Source: Rallus limicola (taxonomy: Eukaryota > Chordata > Aves > Gruiformes > Rallidae). Taken from it: 64,000 bases of DNA. The notes below the pieces were generated by a model that was given only the letters and a program-made list of their open reading frames with translations, was not told the DNA's origin and ran no database searches. Both the position numbers and the translations under genes were made by a program. This document shows, in pieces, positions 1 through 14,100 of the stretch (its first letter is position 1; every line of letters begins with the position of its first letter). Location of the stretch: the NCBI GenBank assembly GCA_022605955.1, contig JAKCOZ010000010.1, forward strand, positions 1,798,001-1,862,000, in the 5' to 3' direction.

Positions 1-2716
1 AGGGGAGAAAGTAAGCTGTATGCAAGAAAAAAAAACAACAAAACTTTGTTAAACCATGGTGATGCACTGGAAATAGCCCCCCTGCTATTAGCAACAGCAT
101 GCTTTATTCTCAACAAAGAAGATGGTATTATCTGCCAGGAATATTTTATGGAACTGACTTACATTTGCTTTGGCTAAGCTGTGGCTGACTGAAAACAAAA
201 AAAGCCCAAAACCAAACCCCAAAAAATCAAAGCATTCCTCAAATGTCTTACATTTTTTTCTTCAGAAATATGTTGGAAATAAAGTAGAAGCAGCTTTTTT
301 CTTTACTGACAAGCATGAATGATTTGACAACTTACCCAAAATGTAGTAAAATTTTTTCTGCAGTAGTAGTATTTTCATGAAGAAAACACTAAACTTTCAA
401 AATCCATAAATAAAATTGACAGTCATAATTAGTTGAGACTTTGAAAGCTTTTAGGATCTCCACAAAGGTCTTTACAAAGTAAAATTGAAGTTGCAGATTC
501 AGTGCAGGTACACTTTCAATTGTTTATACATGAACATTGTCAAAGGAGACAGTTGATAAATAGATGCTCAGTCTCACAAGTGCTTTTCATACAATCAGAA
601 TATGCAAGAAAACCCACAGTAATTTAGTACCATGCTTTATAGTTATTAAAACTAGCACTGCTGTTAGCGTTCCCAGACGTTGGAGGGCTTCAAATTATAA
701 TACAGGTTTAAGGAATCACAGAAGGATAGGGTCCCCAATATTTCTCAGACTGGTCCAAAAGATGGAGTCAAACTGGAAAGGTCTTGGTAACACTTTGCAA
801 AGTTCATTGGGATCAGCAGCAACATGTAAGATCTAGTCAATAATGCCTGAGTAACTACAATGATCTCACCTGGTCTTCTGAATAAATAAATATGTAAACT
901 GTCTATAAAAACACATTTTGAGAGGTGGCTTTAAACACTATAATCAGTATCACACTGAACTATGGTGCAGCTGGTATTTGACAAACATCCAGCACAGGAA
1001 GAAATTGCCTGTTAATCTCAACATTTCAGAAACAATTTCCCTCTTTTTCAGATGGAAAGCATGCCTGCAGAACTGAGTGTGGAAACAATTTGCGTCAAAA
1101 ATGCTGCCCTGTTGCAGTGCTCAGAGCACACAGAGACCCCCAAAGCAAGCCCATGCTGTCAACTATCAAGTGGTGCCCTAGCCTACATCTGCCTTAGCAG
1201 ATAGAGCACACCAGCAGCAGCAGATCTGAAGAGTGCAACAGTGGTCCTGAGAGCCTGGCATCCTTAGTGTGCAGTTTTTAATATGTTGCATTTGGGGACA
1301 GAGCATTCCCCACTCTTGGACAAGCTTCAGAGGGGTCCCAAAGACTGAACATCCACTTGTGATTGAAGCACATGTCTTCTTACTCGGCTTCATCCAGAAG
1401 GAGTCAAGTAGGTATGGACCAAAGACACGTGCTGTAAAAGCAGGCTACTAGGAGATTCACATCAAAAGCACTTTTCTGATCCAAACAATCAGCCTATTTT
1501 TTTCTGTGTAATGTTCAGAGCATCCCTTGGCATTTTGGAAGGTCAGGTGTCATAAATGCAGCAGTCATATATCTGGAAGGGGCTTTATTTTCAGACAAAA
1601 AATATTTCCTAGGCACTGCTAGCCATAACTTTAATAATGCTCCTTCCTAAATACCACTATATATTTTAGTTTATTTTATAAACAATGTGAAAGTAATTTT
1701 CTGTACTACCAAATAAACATGATGCATAGATTTACATTTTTCCAGTAGAATAGTTTACCTATTTTGCAATCCCATTTGGTTAGAACAGAGTAATCAGTTG
1801 CTGGCTGATGCTTTACAGCACAAAGGCTGATTGTCATAACACTGATTTGTGTGCATTTGTGCTAAAATATAAAGCCTCTAGTACTGCAGGCTGTGGGTAA
1901 AATGCTGTGGGCTGGGTGCAAAGCCCCTGCTGGGGTGCTGGAAAACATAGAGGCCAAAAAGTCAAGTTAAAACTAAGTAATAGGCTCATTACCTCTTGCG
2001 ATAAAAAAATCCAAGTTTTGCTTCTGATTTAGAAGAGGCTATTGTTACCACCAGGCTGGGTTATTAGTACAATTCAAGATCAAAGGTCACATATTGAAAG
2101 CATCAGAATCAGGTCCTGTGGTGCCTTAAACTTTTCTTAGAATTTACCCAACCAGTCCCAGAGAAAGTTTAATGTTGCTTGTCATTTGAGCTCATTATAG
2201 CTCAAGCTGCTGTGACAGCAGACCATAATAGTCATGTTTTCTGAAAAGCATATTGGGGAGAGGAGATTTATAATTCAAATAAGAGAGTGATAAAGGAGCT
2301 TGTTATTCTTGTCAATAAGAAGCACAGAATTTCCTGTACAATTAGTAAAGAGATTTCCACCTGGGAAGTGGTGCTGTACTTGGTCCATGTTCTTCCAACA
2401 TCAGTTAAATATAACATTTAAAGACAGAAACTTATTTGAAGATTATCTGCAAAAAAGTTATGTTTTCTGTCTGCTGTCTGCAACAGGACATAGTGTTCTT
2501 CAGGGAACAGTGTGTTGCAACAGTACTTATGCCTTTATGAGTGTTTTAGCTACTGCATGTGTAGACAGTAGCTATTTTTCCTATGAGACAGAATAGAAAA
2601 AGGCCTGGCTGCCAAAAAAGCCAAACCTTTTTCCTGATATGTATTAAACCTGTTCTACTTATGTCCACTGAGCTGATACTGAAAGCCACAAAAACATTTA
2701 TGCATCTCTGGACAGC
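1..2716. other. Intergenic sequence, no gene recognised
   Basis: I see no exon, RNA gene or clear transposable element here. The open frames are all under 100 codons, start at arbitrary positions, and show no recognisable protein family or splice-site context. Base composition is AT-rich. Confidence 0.5.
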
Positions 2717-3301
2717 TGTCGTGGTTTCACCCCGGCTGTGGGCCGAGATCCACGCAGCTGCCTGCTCCTTAAAGTAAAAGAGCAGGGGAAGAGGGAAAGG
2801 GGGGGAAACAAGGGAAGGGAAAAGGAAGGGGCAAATAACTCCAAAACCAAGAAACTAAGAGGCCCGTGGGTTGGGATAAGGATAGTTTACTAAGAGAACA
2901 GAAAGATAAAATATATACAATGCTAACAGGACTTTAGAGCAAAAGAATCTGAAACTATTGATACACAATGCAGTTTCTCACCCAACCACACAACTCAGGC
3001 CGCACCACCCAGAGCCGGCCCGGAACCCGACCGTCCCCCAAGACCCTCGCGTCCCGGCCGCTCGCGTCCCAGAACTGCCCCCCTTCTTCCTCCCATCAGC
3101 ACCCCTTTATCCTGGGCAGGACGTAATTGGCATGGAATACTCTCTTTGGCCCATCTGGGTCACCTGTCCTGGCTTTGACTGTCTGACTGCAACTAGAAAC
3201 ATCAGGGTGTTCTCAGCACTGCTTTCATTGTAACTCCCAAACACAGCATTCCATCCGCTGCTACAAACGAAGTTAACTCTATCCTGACTGAAACCAGGAC
3301 A
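2717..3301 (-). mobile_element. Solo LTR of an avian endogenous retrovirus
   Basis: Read on the minus strand the element begins TGTCCTGGTTTCAG and ends GAAACCACGACA, so it has TG...CA termini. The 5 bp before it (ACAGC, 2712-2716) and after it (ATAGC, 3302-3306) differ at one position, which fits a decayed 5-bp target duplication. No internal retroviral genes are present, so this is a solo LTR. Its ends match those of the LTRs at 5501 and 21263. The 5-bp duplication suggests an ERVL-like group, but no family name can be fixed without a repeat library. Confidence 0.75.
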
Positions 3302-4051
3302 ATAGCATTTCTCTTGCCCACACTCATATTTTTAGTGCTTAGGTTGTCTTAAGCTGCAAGTATCTAACCTACTTTGAAGGAGCTTCTAACATTCAAATAT
3401 ATTGCCAGTCACTTTAGGAACACAGCACAGCAAAATTTACCATCTCTGACAGCAGTAAACGTTGCGTGGATTTCCTCTGTGGAAAGGGCTGAAGCACATG
3501 GCATTTACTAATTACTGGACTGAATGGAGGTGAAGCTACAGACTGAGATAGCTGGAAAAATTTGCCTCTACCATCATTTGCTCTGCAGGAGGAAGTATTG
3601 GCTGCTTTCATTATTTCTAGGAAGAAGCTGACTTTCAGCCTCCGAAACTAGCAATGTCAACCTCCTACCACAAGGACTAAATGAAATACCAAGGAACAGG
3701 TAATAACAATATATAAAGGATTTAACTGTTGTGGCCTACGTGACACTACAGCTGTAGGTGGGTGTGGATGGTGTCTGCTATACTGCTTTAAGGACCTTCC
3801 AAACAAGTTCTGTCATATGAATGGCAAAGCTGTTGGTAATTGCAGTGTGTCTCAAAGTGTGGAGGGGAATCGTCTAGCTCATGTCATTTGTCTTTATGGT
3901 AACTACATCTGTAAGGGGGAGTCTTATTACACTGTTAAAAAAGAAATTAGGCATTCCTGAAAGACTCCTCAATAAAAGAAAGCAAAAGTATATCTGATAC
4001 TTCCCTGAAAAATGGCCGAAAGAGATACAGGACTTCTGTTCCATAATTATG

Positions 4052-4089
<38 letters not shown>

Positions 4090-5500
4090 TGTATTAATAA
4101 TTAGAATGTTTTAACATATCCATTTGACTGTCCATGGACTGGATGAGGCTTTCTCTGAGTTTGGCTCAAAATCTAACTAAATCCATGCATTCATGGAGTT
4201 ATTAAGTAGCATGGAGGTTTTGTTCTCTTTCTTTAGGGTTTGTTAGGTTGTTTGACAGTCCCTTGTAGGAAGAGCCAATAATCTTTTCATCTCGTTGTGT
4301 ATTTCAGCCACAAACACTAGCCTAGTGCATGTCCAACTTTGGAAGATGCAGTCAACATTGGCATCTGGAGGTCTTGTTCTGCCAGCAAGAGTTGGCATGT
4401 GGCAACAGCTTTGTCCTCTGGGTCACTGCTGCAGATAAACAAAGTCTTGGGGTACCTTCATCAACACCATTTGGACTTCAGACAAAAAACACTTGGCAAA
4501 GATCACCAAGGGGACATGTAACATAAGGTAGTCCCCATTTTTCTTTCTTGTTTAGGATAGTTTAAAAGAGTTCTGTAGTCTTCCTTATCTCTGGACATCC
4601 ATTAAGAAAATATTTTAACGCAGCTAGAATGTTGCAAGTGAAAAGGCAGACAAATCATTAATATTTTCACAGAATATGGGTCTACTAGCACTTCTCAAAC
4701 AAAGGATGAGGATCAAGTATATGCTAGTGAAGTCAGGAAGACACACACCGATTACAGCAGGCTTTATATCAGCCCCTTAATGCACACCAAATATTTAAAA
4801 TGAGACATTCAGTTTCTCAAGAGCCAATTGCTCATATGTCAAGTATACAACTAAGGGCTACACATAACAATTTTAACAATTCCATTCCCACACTTATCTG
4901 GAAGTAACATGTGCCTTGTGTTACTTCAAGCCTGAGATGCTGAAAGCAAAAGTGGTCTGTATTAAAGGAAAAAAACAGCCAACCTTTTCCTCTGCAGATG
5001 GTCTGAGCAAATGGTGTCTGTCAGCTTGGCGGAGACAGAAACCAGATGCAGAGTGGCCTATAAGTTTGCCCCCAATTTATGCTGCAGAAATTACATTAAA
5101 AGAAATTTCTGGAATTGTTTAGAAATTATGTAATTGCCATCCAAACACAGATTATAACTCTTCATTAGTGTTATTCCTGCTAATGCAATCATTCTTGGGT
5201 GGCTGCATGGATGCATCGGACATAATAAAACACAGTTGAAGCAGCTATTTTCCTGAAATATTTCAGCAGCTGTTACACACAGTGTCTTTTGAAAGAAAGG
5301 ATTAGATCATGGAAATAACTGGAACTGACTTTCTAGGCCTTTCTAAGGCTTTAGGTCTTGGGTGCTGAACCACTTTGGCAATACCATGTAGCAGATACAA
5401 CAGGCATTTACTTTAGGTAGGAATGGTAATCAAAAATGGTTACTAACACTTTAAGCCCACTGGACAAGGTCCAGATTTTCCCTTTAAATATATATAACAA
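3302..5500. other. Intergenic sequence with an AT microsatellite
   Basis: No gene was recognised. The only structure I see is the AT dinucleotide tract near 4050-4085, listed separately. Confidence 0.5.
4043..4098. repeat. AT microsatellite between two copies of a 16-bp direct repeat
   Basis: About 13 AT dinucleotide units are flanked by two exact copies of ataattatgtattaat, at 4043-4058 and 4083-4098. The arrangement looks like a small tandem duplication with dinucleotide expansion in the middle. Confidence 0.8.
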
Positions 5501-6054
5501 TGTCCTGGTTTTGGCAGGGGCAGAGTTCATTTTCTTCCTAGCAGCTGGCGTAGTGCTGTGTTTTAAATTTAGGAGGAGTATAATGTTGATAACACACTGA
5601 TGTTTTTAGTTGCTGCCAAACAGTCAAGGAATTTTCAGTTTCTCATACTGGCCTACCAATGAGAAGGCCAGGGGCACCAATGCAGGTAGGGGGGGGACAC
5701 AGCCAGGACAGGTGACCCAGACTGACAAAGGGCTATTCCATTCCATACCACATGATGTCATGCTCAGCTTGAGTCTGGGGGGCTTGGTCAAAAGGTGGGT
5801 TGGCTTGGGAACTAGCTGAACATTGGGTTCAAGTGGTGAGAAATGCAGTGTTTCATCACTTGCTTTTTTATATTCTATTGTTATTATTGTTCTTGTCTTC
5901 ATTTTCTGTCCTATTAAACTACCTTGATCTCAACCCATAAGTTTTTTTCTTTTATTTCTCCTTTTCAATTCTCTCCCTCATGCTACTGGGAGGAGGGGGA
6001 GTGAGCAAACGGTTGTGTGGTAGTTCTACCTGCTTGCTGGGTTAAACCACACCA
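5501..6054 (+). mobile_element. Solo LTR of an avian endogenous retrovirus
   Basis: The element starts TGTCCTGGTTTTGGCAGG and ends GGTTAAACCACACCA. Flanking pentamers AACAA (5496-5500) and AATAA (6055-6059) agree at four of five positions. A T-rich stretch followed by CTATTAAACT sits in the second half, as in related LTRs in this window. No retroviral coding sequence is attached. The open frames inside it, on both strands, are by-products of the LTR. Confidence 0.75.
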
Positions 6055-8107
6055 AATAATCTTCTATCAAAAGCAAGATATAAAAAAAAAAAGTTGTGAC
6101 TGGCTGGACTTGTTGGGGAACAACTCTTCTAAAAAAACATTTGATCACTAATAGCAACTCCATCAGAATCAAATCTCTCTACTGCCTTGTTAACAGGAAA
6201 CTACACTTAGTTTTCAGTAAACATGGGAGGCTTGCAGCAGCTTACAGAGAGCATCAGAAGCCAGTGAAGACAGGAAAATATCATTATCCCAGTGAAAGTT
6301 ATAGTAGGGCAGAGTTCTTTCATTAACAGTTGTAATTCCCTATTTACCAAGGCCACCGATTGTAGCCTTATGAAGAAATATAATTTGTCTAGGAGACAAA
6401 TATCTTTGATGAAGACAGAGGACTCCAAAATAAGACCTAAAATTATATTCCCTAAATGAGGCCTAAAATGATGGTAGGTAGGCAATTGCTGTGGGAAAGA
6501 CTAAGGAAAAAAAAGAGTTGCAACAAAACATTAATCACTTTAATAGCTACAGTTAGACAGCTCACAAGCTTCTATCTTTCTGAGTCCTTTTGATGCATCC
6601 CTTTGATCTCTTGAAAGTAAAGGATATGTATGGCATAAAGACCTTTGGCTACATTTCTGTAAAAGGAAGGTGCTGCCTGTGACTTCAAGGCACTTACACA
6701 TCTGCTGCAACTGCCTGGGAAGACCTTAGTGTAAGGAAGAACCAGTAACTGTTGATTCTGCAATAAAAATATCCTCAAACATGAGATGAAATAAGTTTAC
6801 CTTTAAAATCTTTTGATCAGCCAGTCCTGGGTTTTTTTTCAGGTCTATGTAAAAACCCTAGTCTGAACTTCTGTTCATTGAAGGCGATATAGGGGAACAG
6901 TGTGGAATACTTTATTACTTATGGGCAACATTTCACATTTTTAATGAACTTATGTGCAATTATGCTTTATATCTAAATTGAGGCTTATGACATCCTAAAA
7001 TATTCAGTATTAATAAAATTAATAGCAGCTTTTTAATGATGCCAGTAGAATGGATTTTTTAAAATGTGGAACTAATCAGCACATTGGAGTCATCATATAA
7101 TCTTTAAGTTGTTCTGATGCAAAACACAATGTATATTTTAAGGAAAGGAGAACAAATTTACAGAAACTCAAATTTACTCTTGACTGTTTCCATTGGGCTG
7201 GACATTGCTGCTTCTCTGTGATAACTATGTTTATAAACTCCCAGCTAGCCCTCCCCCCGCCTCCACCCCTGCCCCACTCCTCATTTAGCATTTATACGTA
7301 GCCTGCATTTGTGTAATGAAAATAAATGAACTAAGATATATTGAATTTTCCTCTATAAACAGGATCTACTTAAAAGGTAAACAAGAAAGTATAATCAATT
7401 TAACTTCTGTAGTATAAATGTTCCAATGCAGTTAGCATTTAGTCGGAAAAAGACTTGGTCCTGACATCCATTCCAAAGCTCCTTAATCACTATACCATGT
7501 AAAAAGGTCATATTACTAGTTTCTGGGTATATTTGGATATTTCCCATAGGGTTTAAGATAAGGAGACCTACATGAACATGAGCTAAAATCTCCATCCCTT
7601 TTGTGTCTTTAGTGAACCTAGATACTTTCTGTTTATTGCTAATGTCTTCTAGCTGTCTTTGGTCTAAGTGCTCAAGACTGACTGTTTCCAAGAGATTTGC
7701 ATAGCTTGAATATTTATTGTGGGCAGACATGGAAATAATTTGCTGAGCCTCTAGAGCCTGTGTTAAGCTATGGGTCTGACTGGGCAACTCTAAGTGTCTC
7801 ACGGTGCCTGAAACAAGCGAATCTGTCCAGCCTACAAAGGAATGCCACTGGCTGCTTTTTCTTCAGGCGTTTCTGAAGCTGCGGGTAGGAACCCCTTTCA
7901 TCTCAGAAGGAAGTTATGGTAAGAGGGACATGCAGTTATCCTCACAAGTTGTTGCTGATGCTGAAATACATACAAATTTGAATTTTTGATCCCACATTTC
8001 CGGTTGTCGGTTGAACCTCTACTAAGGTACTGAAGATGACAAAGCACTTTGTGATCTTAACTGCTGAAGACATTTACCTCCTGGGAGAAAATGCATTTAT
8101 GTCTATA
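6055..8107. other. Intergenic sequence, no gene recognised
   Basis: The longest open frame (minus strand, 7395-7802) resembles no family I know and has no splice or promoter context. I see no convincing repeat either. Confidence 0.45.
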
Positions 8108-8472
8108 TGTCATGGTCCAGCCCTAGGCAGCAGCTGAACACCACCCGCCACTCCCTCACTCCTCCCCCAGAGGAGAGACAGACAGAGCCCCCAAGTGGGA
8201 TAAGGACAGTTACTGACTCAGTAACAGAGAGGGGAACAGCAACAGAGCCCGGGACAGAATTCACACATGGTGATAACACAGAGGACCTAGTGATGACTGA
8301 CCTGATGCCCAACTGCACTGGGACTGCCCCGGAGCCACGTGGGCCTGCCCCTGCCCAACCAGCCCCTTGTACCGGCCGTGATGTCCCGTGGTGTGGAAAC
8401 AGCCCGGCCAGCTCGGCTCACCTGGGCTGGATGCCTGGGGAAGGTAACACTGGCCTGGCCGCAGCCAGGAAA
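8108..8472 (-). mobile_element. Short solo LTR with perfect 5-bp target duplication
   Basis: The element is bounded by identical CTATA pentamers at 8103-8107 and 8473-8477. On the minus strand it ends GGACCATGACA, like the other LTRs here, and begins with TTTCCTGG in place of the usual TGTCCTGG, so its first bases have mutated. At about 365 bp it is shorter than the 550-585 bp LTRs nearby. Part of it (8390-8470) is related, in opposite orientation, to 20997-21076. The GC-rich open frames inside it are not genes. Confidence 0.7.
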
Positions 8473-9804
8473 CTATAAAAAAAATTTGTGGTTTGTTTGG
8501 GTTTTTCTTAATAAATTACTGTATTTAAATAAGTTATGAAAGTATTTTCATGACGCCGAAATTAAGGGGGGAAAAGGAGCAAGGGTAATGAAGGCCCAAC
8601 AACGTAGACAAAAGAAAGATCAACTCTTTTACATAACAGTATAACATCAATGGTCCCCTTTGGTTAAGTTTTCAGAAAATCTGGAATTATGAATTTCCTT
8701 TTCAGTTTAGGAAAGAAAAAACTGCTGTGAATGGTACCTCCCAAAATACACGTTAAGATAACTTGGTTCTGCTTTTCCCCTGGAATTTCCAAGCGCTAGT
8801 TTCAAGCTCTTTCAAGTCCCATTTTTGTCTCCTTAATTTTTAAAAACATATATGATATGACAGGCAAACATGTCAGGCAAATGTAACCTAGCATCCAGTC
8901 TTCTGTCAAGGCAGGCAGGAGTGTAGGTATTAGGTTAAAGGTTGACTAGACATGAAAAGAAGGAGAAACTCTCTTGTTACTCTAATTGTGTAAGTTCACC
9001 CATTCCTCACTTCAATTTGTCCCTTCACAGAGAAGAGAGAAGCAGTCAGACAGTTCTTTTGTTGCAGATTAAGAATTTTCCATTCTTCTCAGAAGATGAG
9101 GAAATCTTCCATGCTTGGTCCCTTTTGCTTTTGTATAATTTGCCAGTCAACTGTGCATCATAAAGGTACCATGGACTTTATTTTGGAACTGGGAGGGGAA
9201 ACAGTTATCATTCTGGTGTCTAATCCTTACGTATGCACCAGTCCTTTGTTAGTGTGAACTGAGGATAAAGGACGACATACATTTTAAGCCAGCCTGTGAA
9301 TACAGGTAAGGAACTGCTTTTTAAAGAAGGAGTATTGTGTTCCACAGCATTACCAGGGGGTTTCTATTAATTTTACAATAGGATATACCCTTTTCACTCT
9401 GAAAACATTTTCCTTTGATATATCAAAACCAAAGTATTTGGAAGAATATTTTCTTATCTGAAAAGTTGCAGAAGCATATTTAGTATATTTAAAGACATTC
9501 TACTGCCTTTGAGTTTATAAACCATTTAAGAACACATATAATTTATGCCTATTTCTCTATTTCTGTCAGGCATGTGTGATATCTGACTTTTTACAATCAA
9601 AACTAAAAGAGGAATTTTTTTTCACCTAACAAAGAATTAGAAACGGTTTGACCATCAAATCTTTCATATATATTTTGACAGATCTCTAACCTGGCATCTA
9701 GCCATCTCCAGGCCTGTCAAGAATTTTTCTGCCAAGTATGTATGCCAGACCATTTCAAAATAGATTTCCAGGGCTCCATCTTCAGTCTTCAAATCTTTAC
9801 CAAC
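8473..9804. other. Intergenic sequence, no gene recognised
   Basis: Nothing beyond short chance reading frames was seen. Confidence 0.45.
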
Positions 9805-11193
9805 CTAATGTAAGAAAGGCAATGTTGTGCCCATTTTTAAAAAGGGTAAAAAGAACTACTAACCTTTCAGCCTCACCTCTGTTCTTGGAAAGATCATGCA
9901 ACAGCTTCTCCTAGAAACTGTGCTAAGGAAGATTGAAGATGATTTGTGACAGTCAGCGTGGCTTCACCAAGGGCAAATCCTGCCTGACCAACCTGGTGGC
10001 TTTCTATGATGGGGTGACCACATCAGTCAACAGAGGAAAAGCAATGGATGTCGTCTGTCTGGACTTCTGTAAAACCTTTGACACAGTCCCCCACAACATC
10101 CTTCTCTCTAAACTGGAGAGATATGGATTTGATGAGTGGACTGTTTGGTGGTTAAGGAATTGGTTGGATGGTTGCACCCAGAGAGAAATCATCACTGGTT
10201 CAATGTCCAGATGGAGATCTGTGACAAGTGGTGTCCCTCAGGGGTCCCTACTGGGACTGATACTATTTAACATCGTTATCAATGACATCAGTGGTGAGGT
10301 TGAGTGCACCCTCAGCAAGTTTACTAATGACACCAAGCTGAGTGGTGCAGCTGACACACGGGAAGGACTGCATGTCATCCAGAGGGACCTGGATAAGCTG
10401 GAGAAGGGGGGGGCCATGTGAACATCATGAGGTCCTACAAGGACAAGTGTAAGGTTCTGCACTTGGGTCAGAGCAATCCTCCTCATCAATGCAGGCTGGG
10501 AGATGATGTGATAGAGAGCAGCACTGCAGAGAAGGACTTGGGGGTGATGGTGGATGAGAAGCTCAACATGAGCTGACAATGCACACTCACAGCCCAGACA
10601 ATGCATAAGAAGGAGCATGGGCAGGAGGTCGAGGGAGAGGGTTCTGCCCCTCTACTCTGCTCTTGTGAGACTCCACCTGGAGTTCTGTGTCCAGTTCTGG
10701 AGCCCCCAACATAAGAAGGACGGGGAACTGTTGGAACAAGTCCAGAGAAGGGCCATGAAGATGATTAGAGGGCTGGAGCACCTCTCCTATGAAGACAGGC
10801 TGAGAGAGATGGGGTTGTTCAGCCTAGAGAAGAGAAGGCTCCAGGGAGACCTTACTGCAGCCTTCCAGTACCTAAAAAGGAGCCTACAAGAAAACTGGGG
10901 AGGGACTTTTTGGAAGGGCATGTAGTGATAGGATGAAGGGTTTTAAATTGGAAAAGGGTAGATTTAGATTGCATATTAGGAAGAAATTCTTCACTGTGAG
11001 GGTGGTGAGGCACTGGAACAGGCTGCCCAGGGAGGTGGTGGCTGCCCCCTCCCTGGAAGTGTTCAAGGCCAGGTTGCATGGGGCCTTGAGAAGCCTGGTT
11101 GTAGTGAGAGGTGTCCCTACCCATGGCAGGAAGATTGGAATTTGATGATCCATAAGGTCCCTTCCAACCCAAACCATTCTATGATGCTATGAT
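9805..11193 (+). mobile_element. CR1 LINE fragment, reverse-transcriptase domain to 3' end
   Basis: The fragment is truncated at its 5' end and broken by frameshifts. A 162-codon frame at 9933-10421 carries reverse-transcriptase motifs in order: [33 protein letters not shown] and KFTNDTKL. The last corresponds to the catalytic box of CR1 but has Asn where the first Asp is expected. Frames at 10617-10925 and 10933-11145 continue with the conserved C-terminal region ([25 protein letters not shown]). The element ends near 11193 in the CR1 tail (CCCTTCCAACCCAAACCATTC, then ATGATGCTATGAT). It is not functional as it stands. Confidence 0.93.
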
Positions 11194-14100
11194 AATCCCA
11201 TTGCAACTGCAAAGCCCTCTGCATCCTGGAAAGAGGCTCTGAACAGGTAAAAGGCAAAGATACAGTTTCATGATTTTGCTGGTTTTACCTCAGAGAAACG
11301 CTAGAAACACTCTAGTTTAAAGAAGCAGCTGAGTCATGGGAAAACATAGTCAAATAATCAAGACCATAAGAGGATCCAACAAAATGTGCGATGCACATAT
11401 ACTCTACAAATCCAGAAAGAAAAAAATTCCTACACTGAAAGGGACTATCTGTTAGAAACTTGGAAGGGCACACACTTATGCAGGAAATCTGGCTCCTGAA
11501 TTTCATTCAACTCTTATTGAACAGTTGCCACTGGCTGGGTATAGACAGCTGTGACCAAAGCAGAGTGGATAGAGCTGGGCTGTGAGTTGTGAGGAATTGG
11601 TACAATCACAACTTCATGGCACATCCTGGGAAGCACACGATGCACAGCCAGCGGCACTGACAGCAAACAGGTACCAAACCTCCCTATAACCTTCATTTAC
11701 AATATTCAGATGTCCATGGGCAGTGGAAATAAATGTAAAATGTCACCCAAGATACACATGAGGTAAGTGCATAACACAGCTTCTGTAACGAGCAGGAATT
11801 GAACTTGCACATCAACAGTATCAACTTTCTTTCCTCTCAGAGTTGTGAAGATTGGCAGGATATGGGTGATAACCAACATAGTTTATGGCACAGGGATTAA
11901 TGGGATCTTTATGATGAAGTAGTTGTTTGTCACTTTTCTTTGATGTGTTTACTTCTACTGATTTCAGGAATATGGTGGAAAATCACCAGCAGTCAACACA
12001 GGATCAGATTCCCATATGCTCTCTTATCCTGCTAATTATTTTCACTCTTATAAAAATGTCTCATGAATGGCAGTGAAAAGAACATTGTCCTCTCTGAAGT
12101 AGGAGCCTTTGTTCAGAAAATGACTATAAATATTTTCAGTTTCATGGAAACAACTCTTGGTAGCATAGTTATACTGGGGCAAAATGTTAGTTCATACTTA
12201 TGAATCAGGAAAAGAATATTTAAAACAATGATGGTAGACTTGAAGAGTCGTATGATACAGTCATATAGACAGCTCACACAGTTCTCAGTGATGCCAGGGA
12301 GGGTTCTGTTACTGATTTAAATGGGAACAGGAACAAACAGCAGTTTTATAGGGAATAAAAAAACAATCACAAACAGCAGCATTTTTAAAGGTAAATCATT
12401 ACTGTCAAGCAGCTTGGAAGTATGGTGTAAAGAGGAAAGTTACAATGTGGCTTTTACCACTAGGGAACTGCAAGCCCAATTATGTGGTACAAATGTCATT
12501 TTATAGTGCAAAATAATTCGGGAAATAGCTCACATTGCAAGCAGATACATTCTGTTTCTAAAGAAAAATCAGTCTGTTTCAACAACTATGTTAACTATTA
12601 CTAACAGCAGCTTTTGCAGTCCTAAACATATTCACATGATAGCTGGACTGTGAAGATTAGGGGTTACTTGATGCAGAGTACATTCCTCAAGGTAAATTTA
12701 CCAGTATGTTAAATAGTTAATCTCAGTCTGTTCAACAGAGTAATCCAAAATTAGATCCCTTTGGCCAATCTTAGCTACTGCTATATAGGGTGAAACAAGA
12801 GAGATGTCGTTTTCCTTCCAAAAATGGAGGTGTAGAAAGGGAAGAAGATAGATAGCTACAGGTGACTATCCCAGCTCAGCAGCCAATCTACCGGATTGTC
12901 AGATAGGAAATGTGCAGAAAAATAATTATTAAAGTAGTTGCTTTGTGAAAGAAACCCACACTTAGCAACCTGTGGTGAAAATTGTAGCCAAGAATGGTAA
13001 TTCTCTCAATCACATTTTCACATTCTCTCCTTCACACCTTTTTACTATGTGGTGTAAGCAAAAAGGTAAAATATAAACAGTGTTTTTTTCCTAATAGGAC
13101 CAGAATGATCCCATTATGCTGAATTCCTTCACTTCTGCAATGCCCATAATAGGGCATTCCTACTTGAAATGCCACTGGCATTACCGTTGCATAATTTCAA
13201 GAGTATGAAGACTGGGCAAGAAGGAATATTTTAGATACTAAGGGATAAGTAGCTTAATGCAGCCTTTCTACTCCTTTAACTCCTTTAATTTATGCTTACC
13301 AGATAATTTGGTGGCTACTTTTACAAATAAGGAGTTTTGCAAGGAGGAATTTCTGCCATGAAGAATTATTTATACTAATAAACACTGTTTCTATCAGTTG
13401 TCTTTTTCCTCATAATAATTAGTAGAAAACATTTGAAACCAAGTACAGATCCTGACTTCCCTAATTATTGCAAACATTCTGGGTGATATATCTAAGGAGT
13501 TAACAGAGACATTTAAGTGGGTTTGCCCTTGGCTTACGCTTTGGTAGTCAATAACCAATGAATAGAAACTGTTAATTCTAGCTCTTAGCAGACTTGCAAT
13601 TTTAATTTCCACCTATAACAGGTGTGGGTGTTTTTAAGAAAATGGTTAAGTAGCACTATAAATAATTATATATATAGCAAGTAAAACCAGACTGAACACC
13701 ACAGAATGACTTAAGCTTATGTTTTTACCTAGAGTTTTTTTTTAAAAATTAGCTTTAGACTGTTATAGCACATTCCACACCAAAACTTACCAGTTATACA
13801 CAAATTGCAAAGACCTCTTTTGAATTATTTAATGGGAAAAATGGCAGAACTGTCTGAAGGCACTGTGCTATGCAGTCACAAAATTGTGTGGGACCATCAA
13901 CCTTCAGATCAACAAAGGTCTCAGTAAACAGAGAGAAGAATTTCTCATAAACAAAACCAAGATGGCCTGAATGCTGTTTTTCAGAATGGAAATTAAAGGC
14001 AGATGTGAAGTTTCAGTTAGAAGGCTTGAAAAATCATCTATTAATTTGAACGAGTTTGTTGGGAGTGAGCGAACAACATTATTTAGTGTTTTACAAAGTT

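Noticed and set aside
4043..4098. Repeat-spacer-repeat arrangement resembling a tiny CRISPR unit
   Set aside because: Only two copies around an AT microsatellite, in vertebrate DNA with no associated genes.
7395..7802. 135-codon minus-strand frame in intergenic DNA
   Set aside because: No recognisable domain, no splice-site context, and no sign of conservation can be assessed. Length is within chance for a 64-kb window.
8107..8478. 123-codon plus-strand frame rich in Pro and Thr
   Set aside because: It coincides exactly with the LTR bounded by CTATA repeats.
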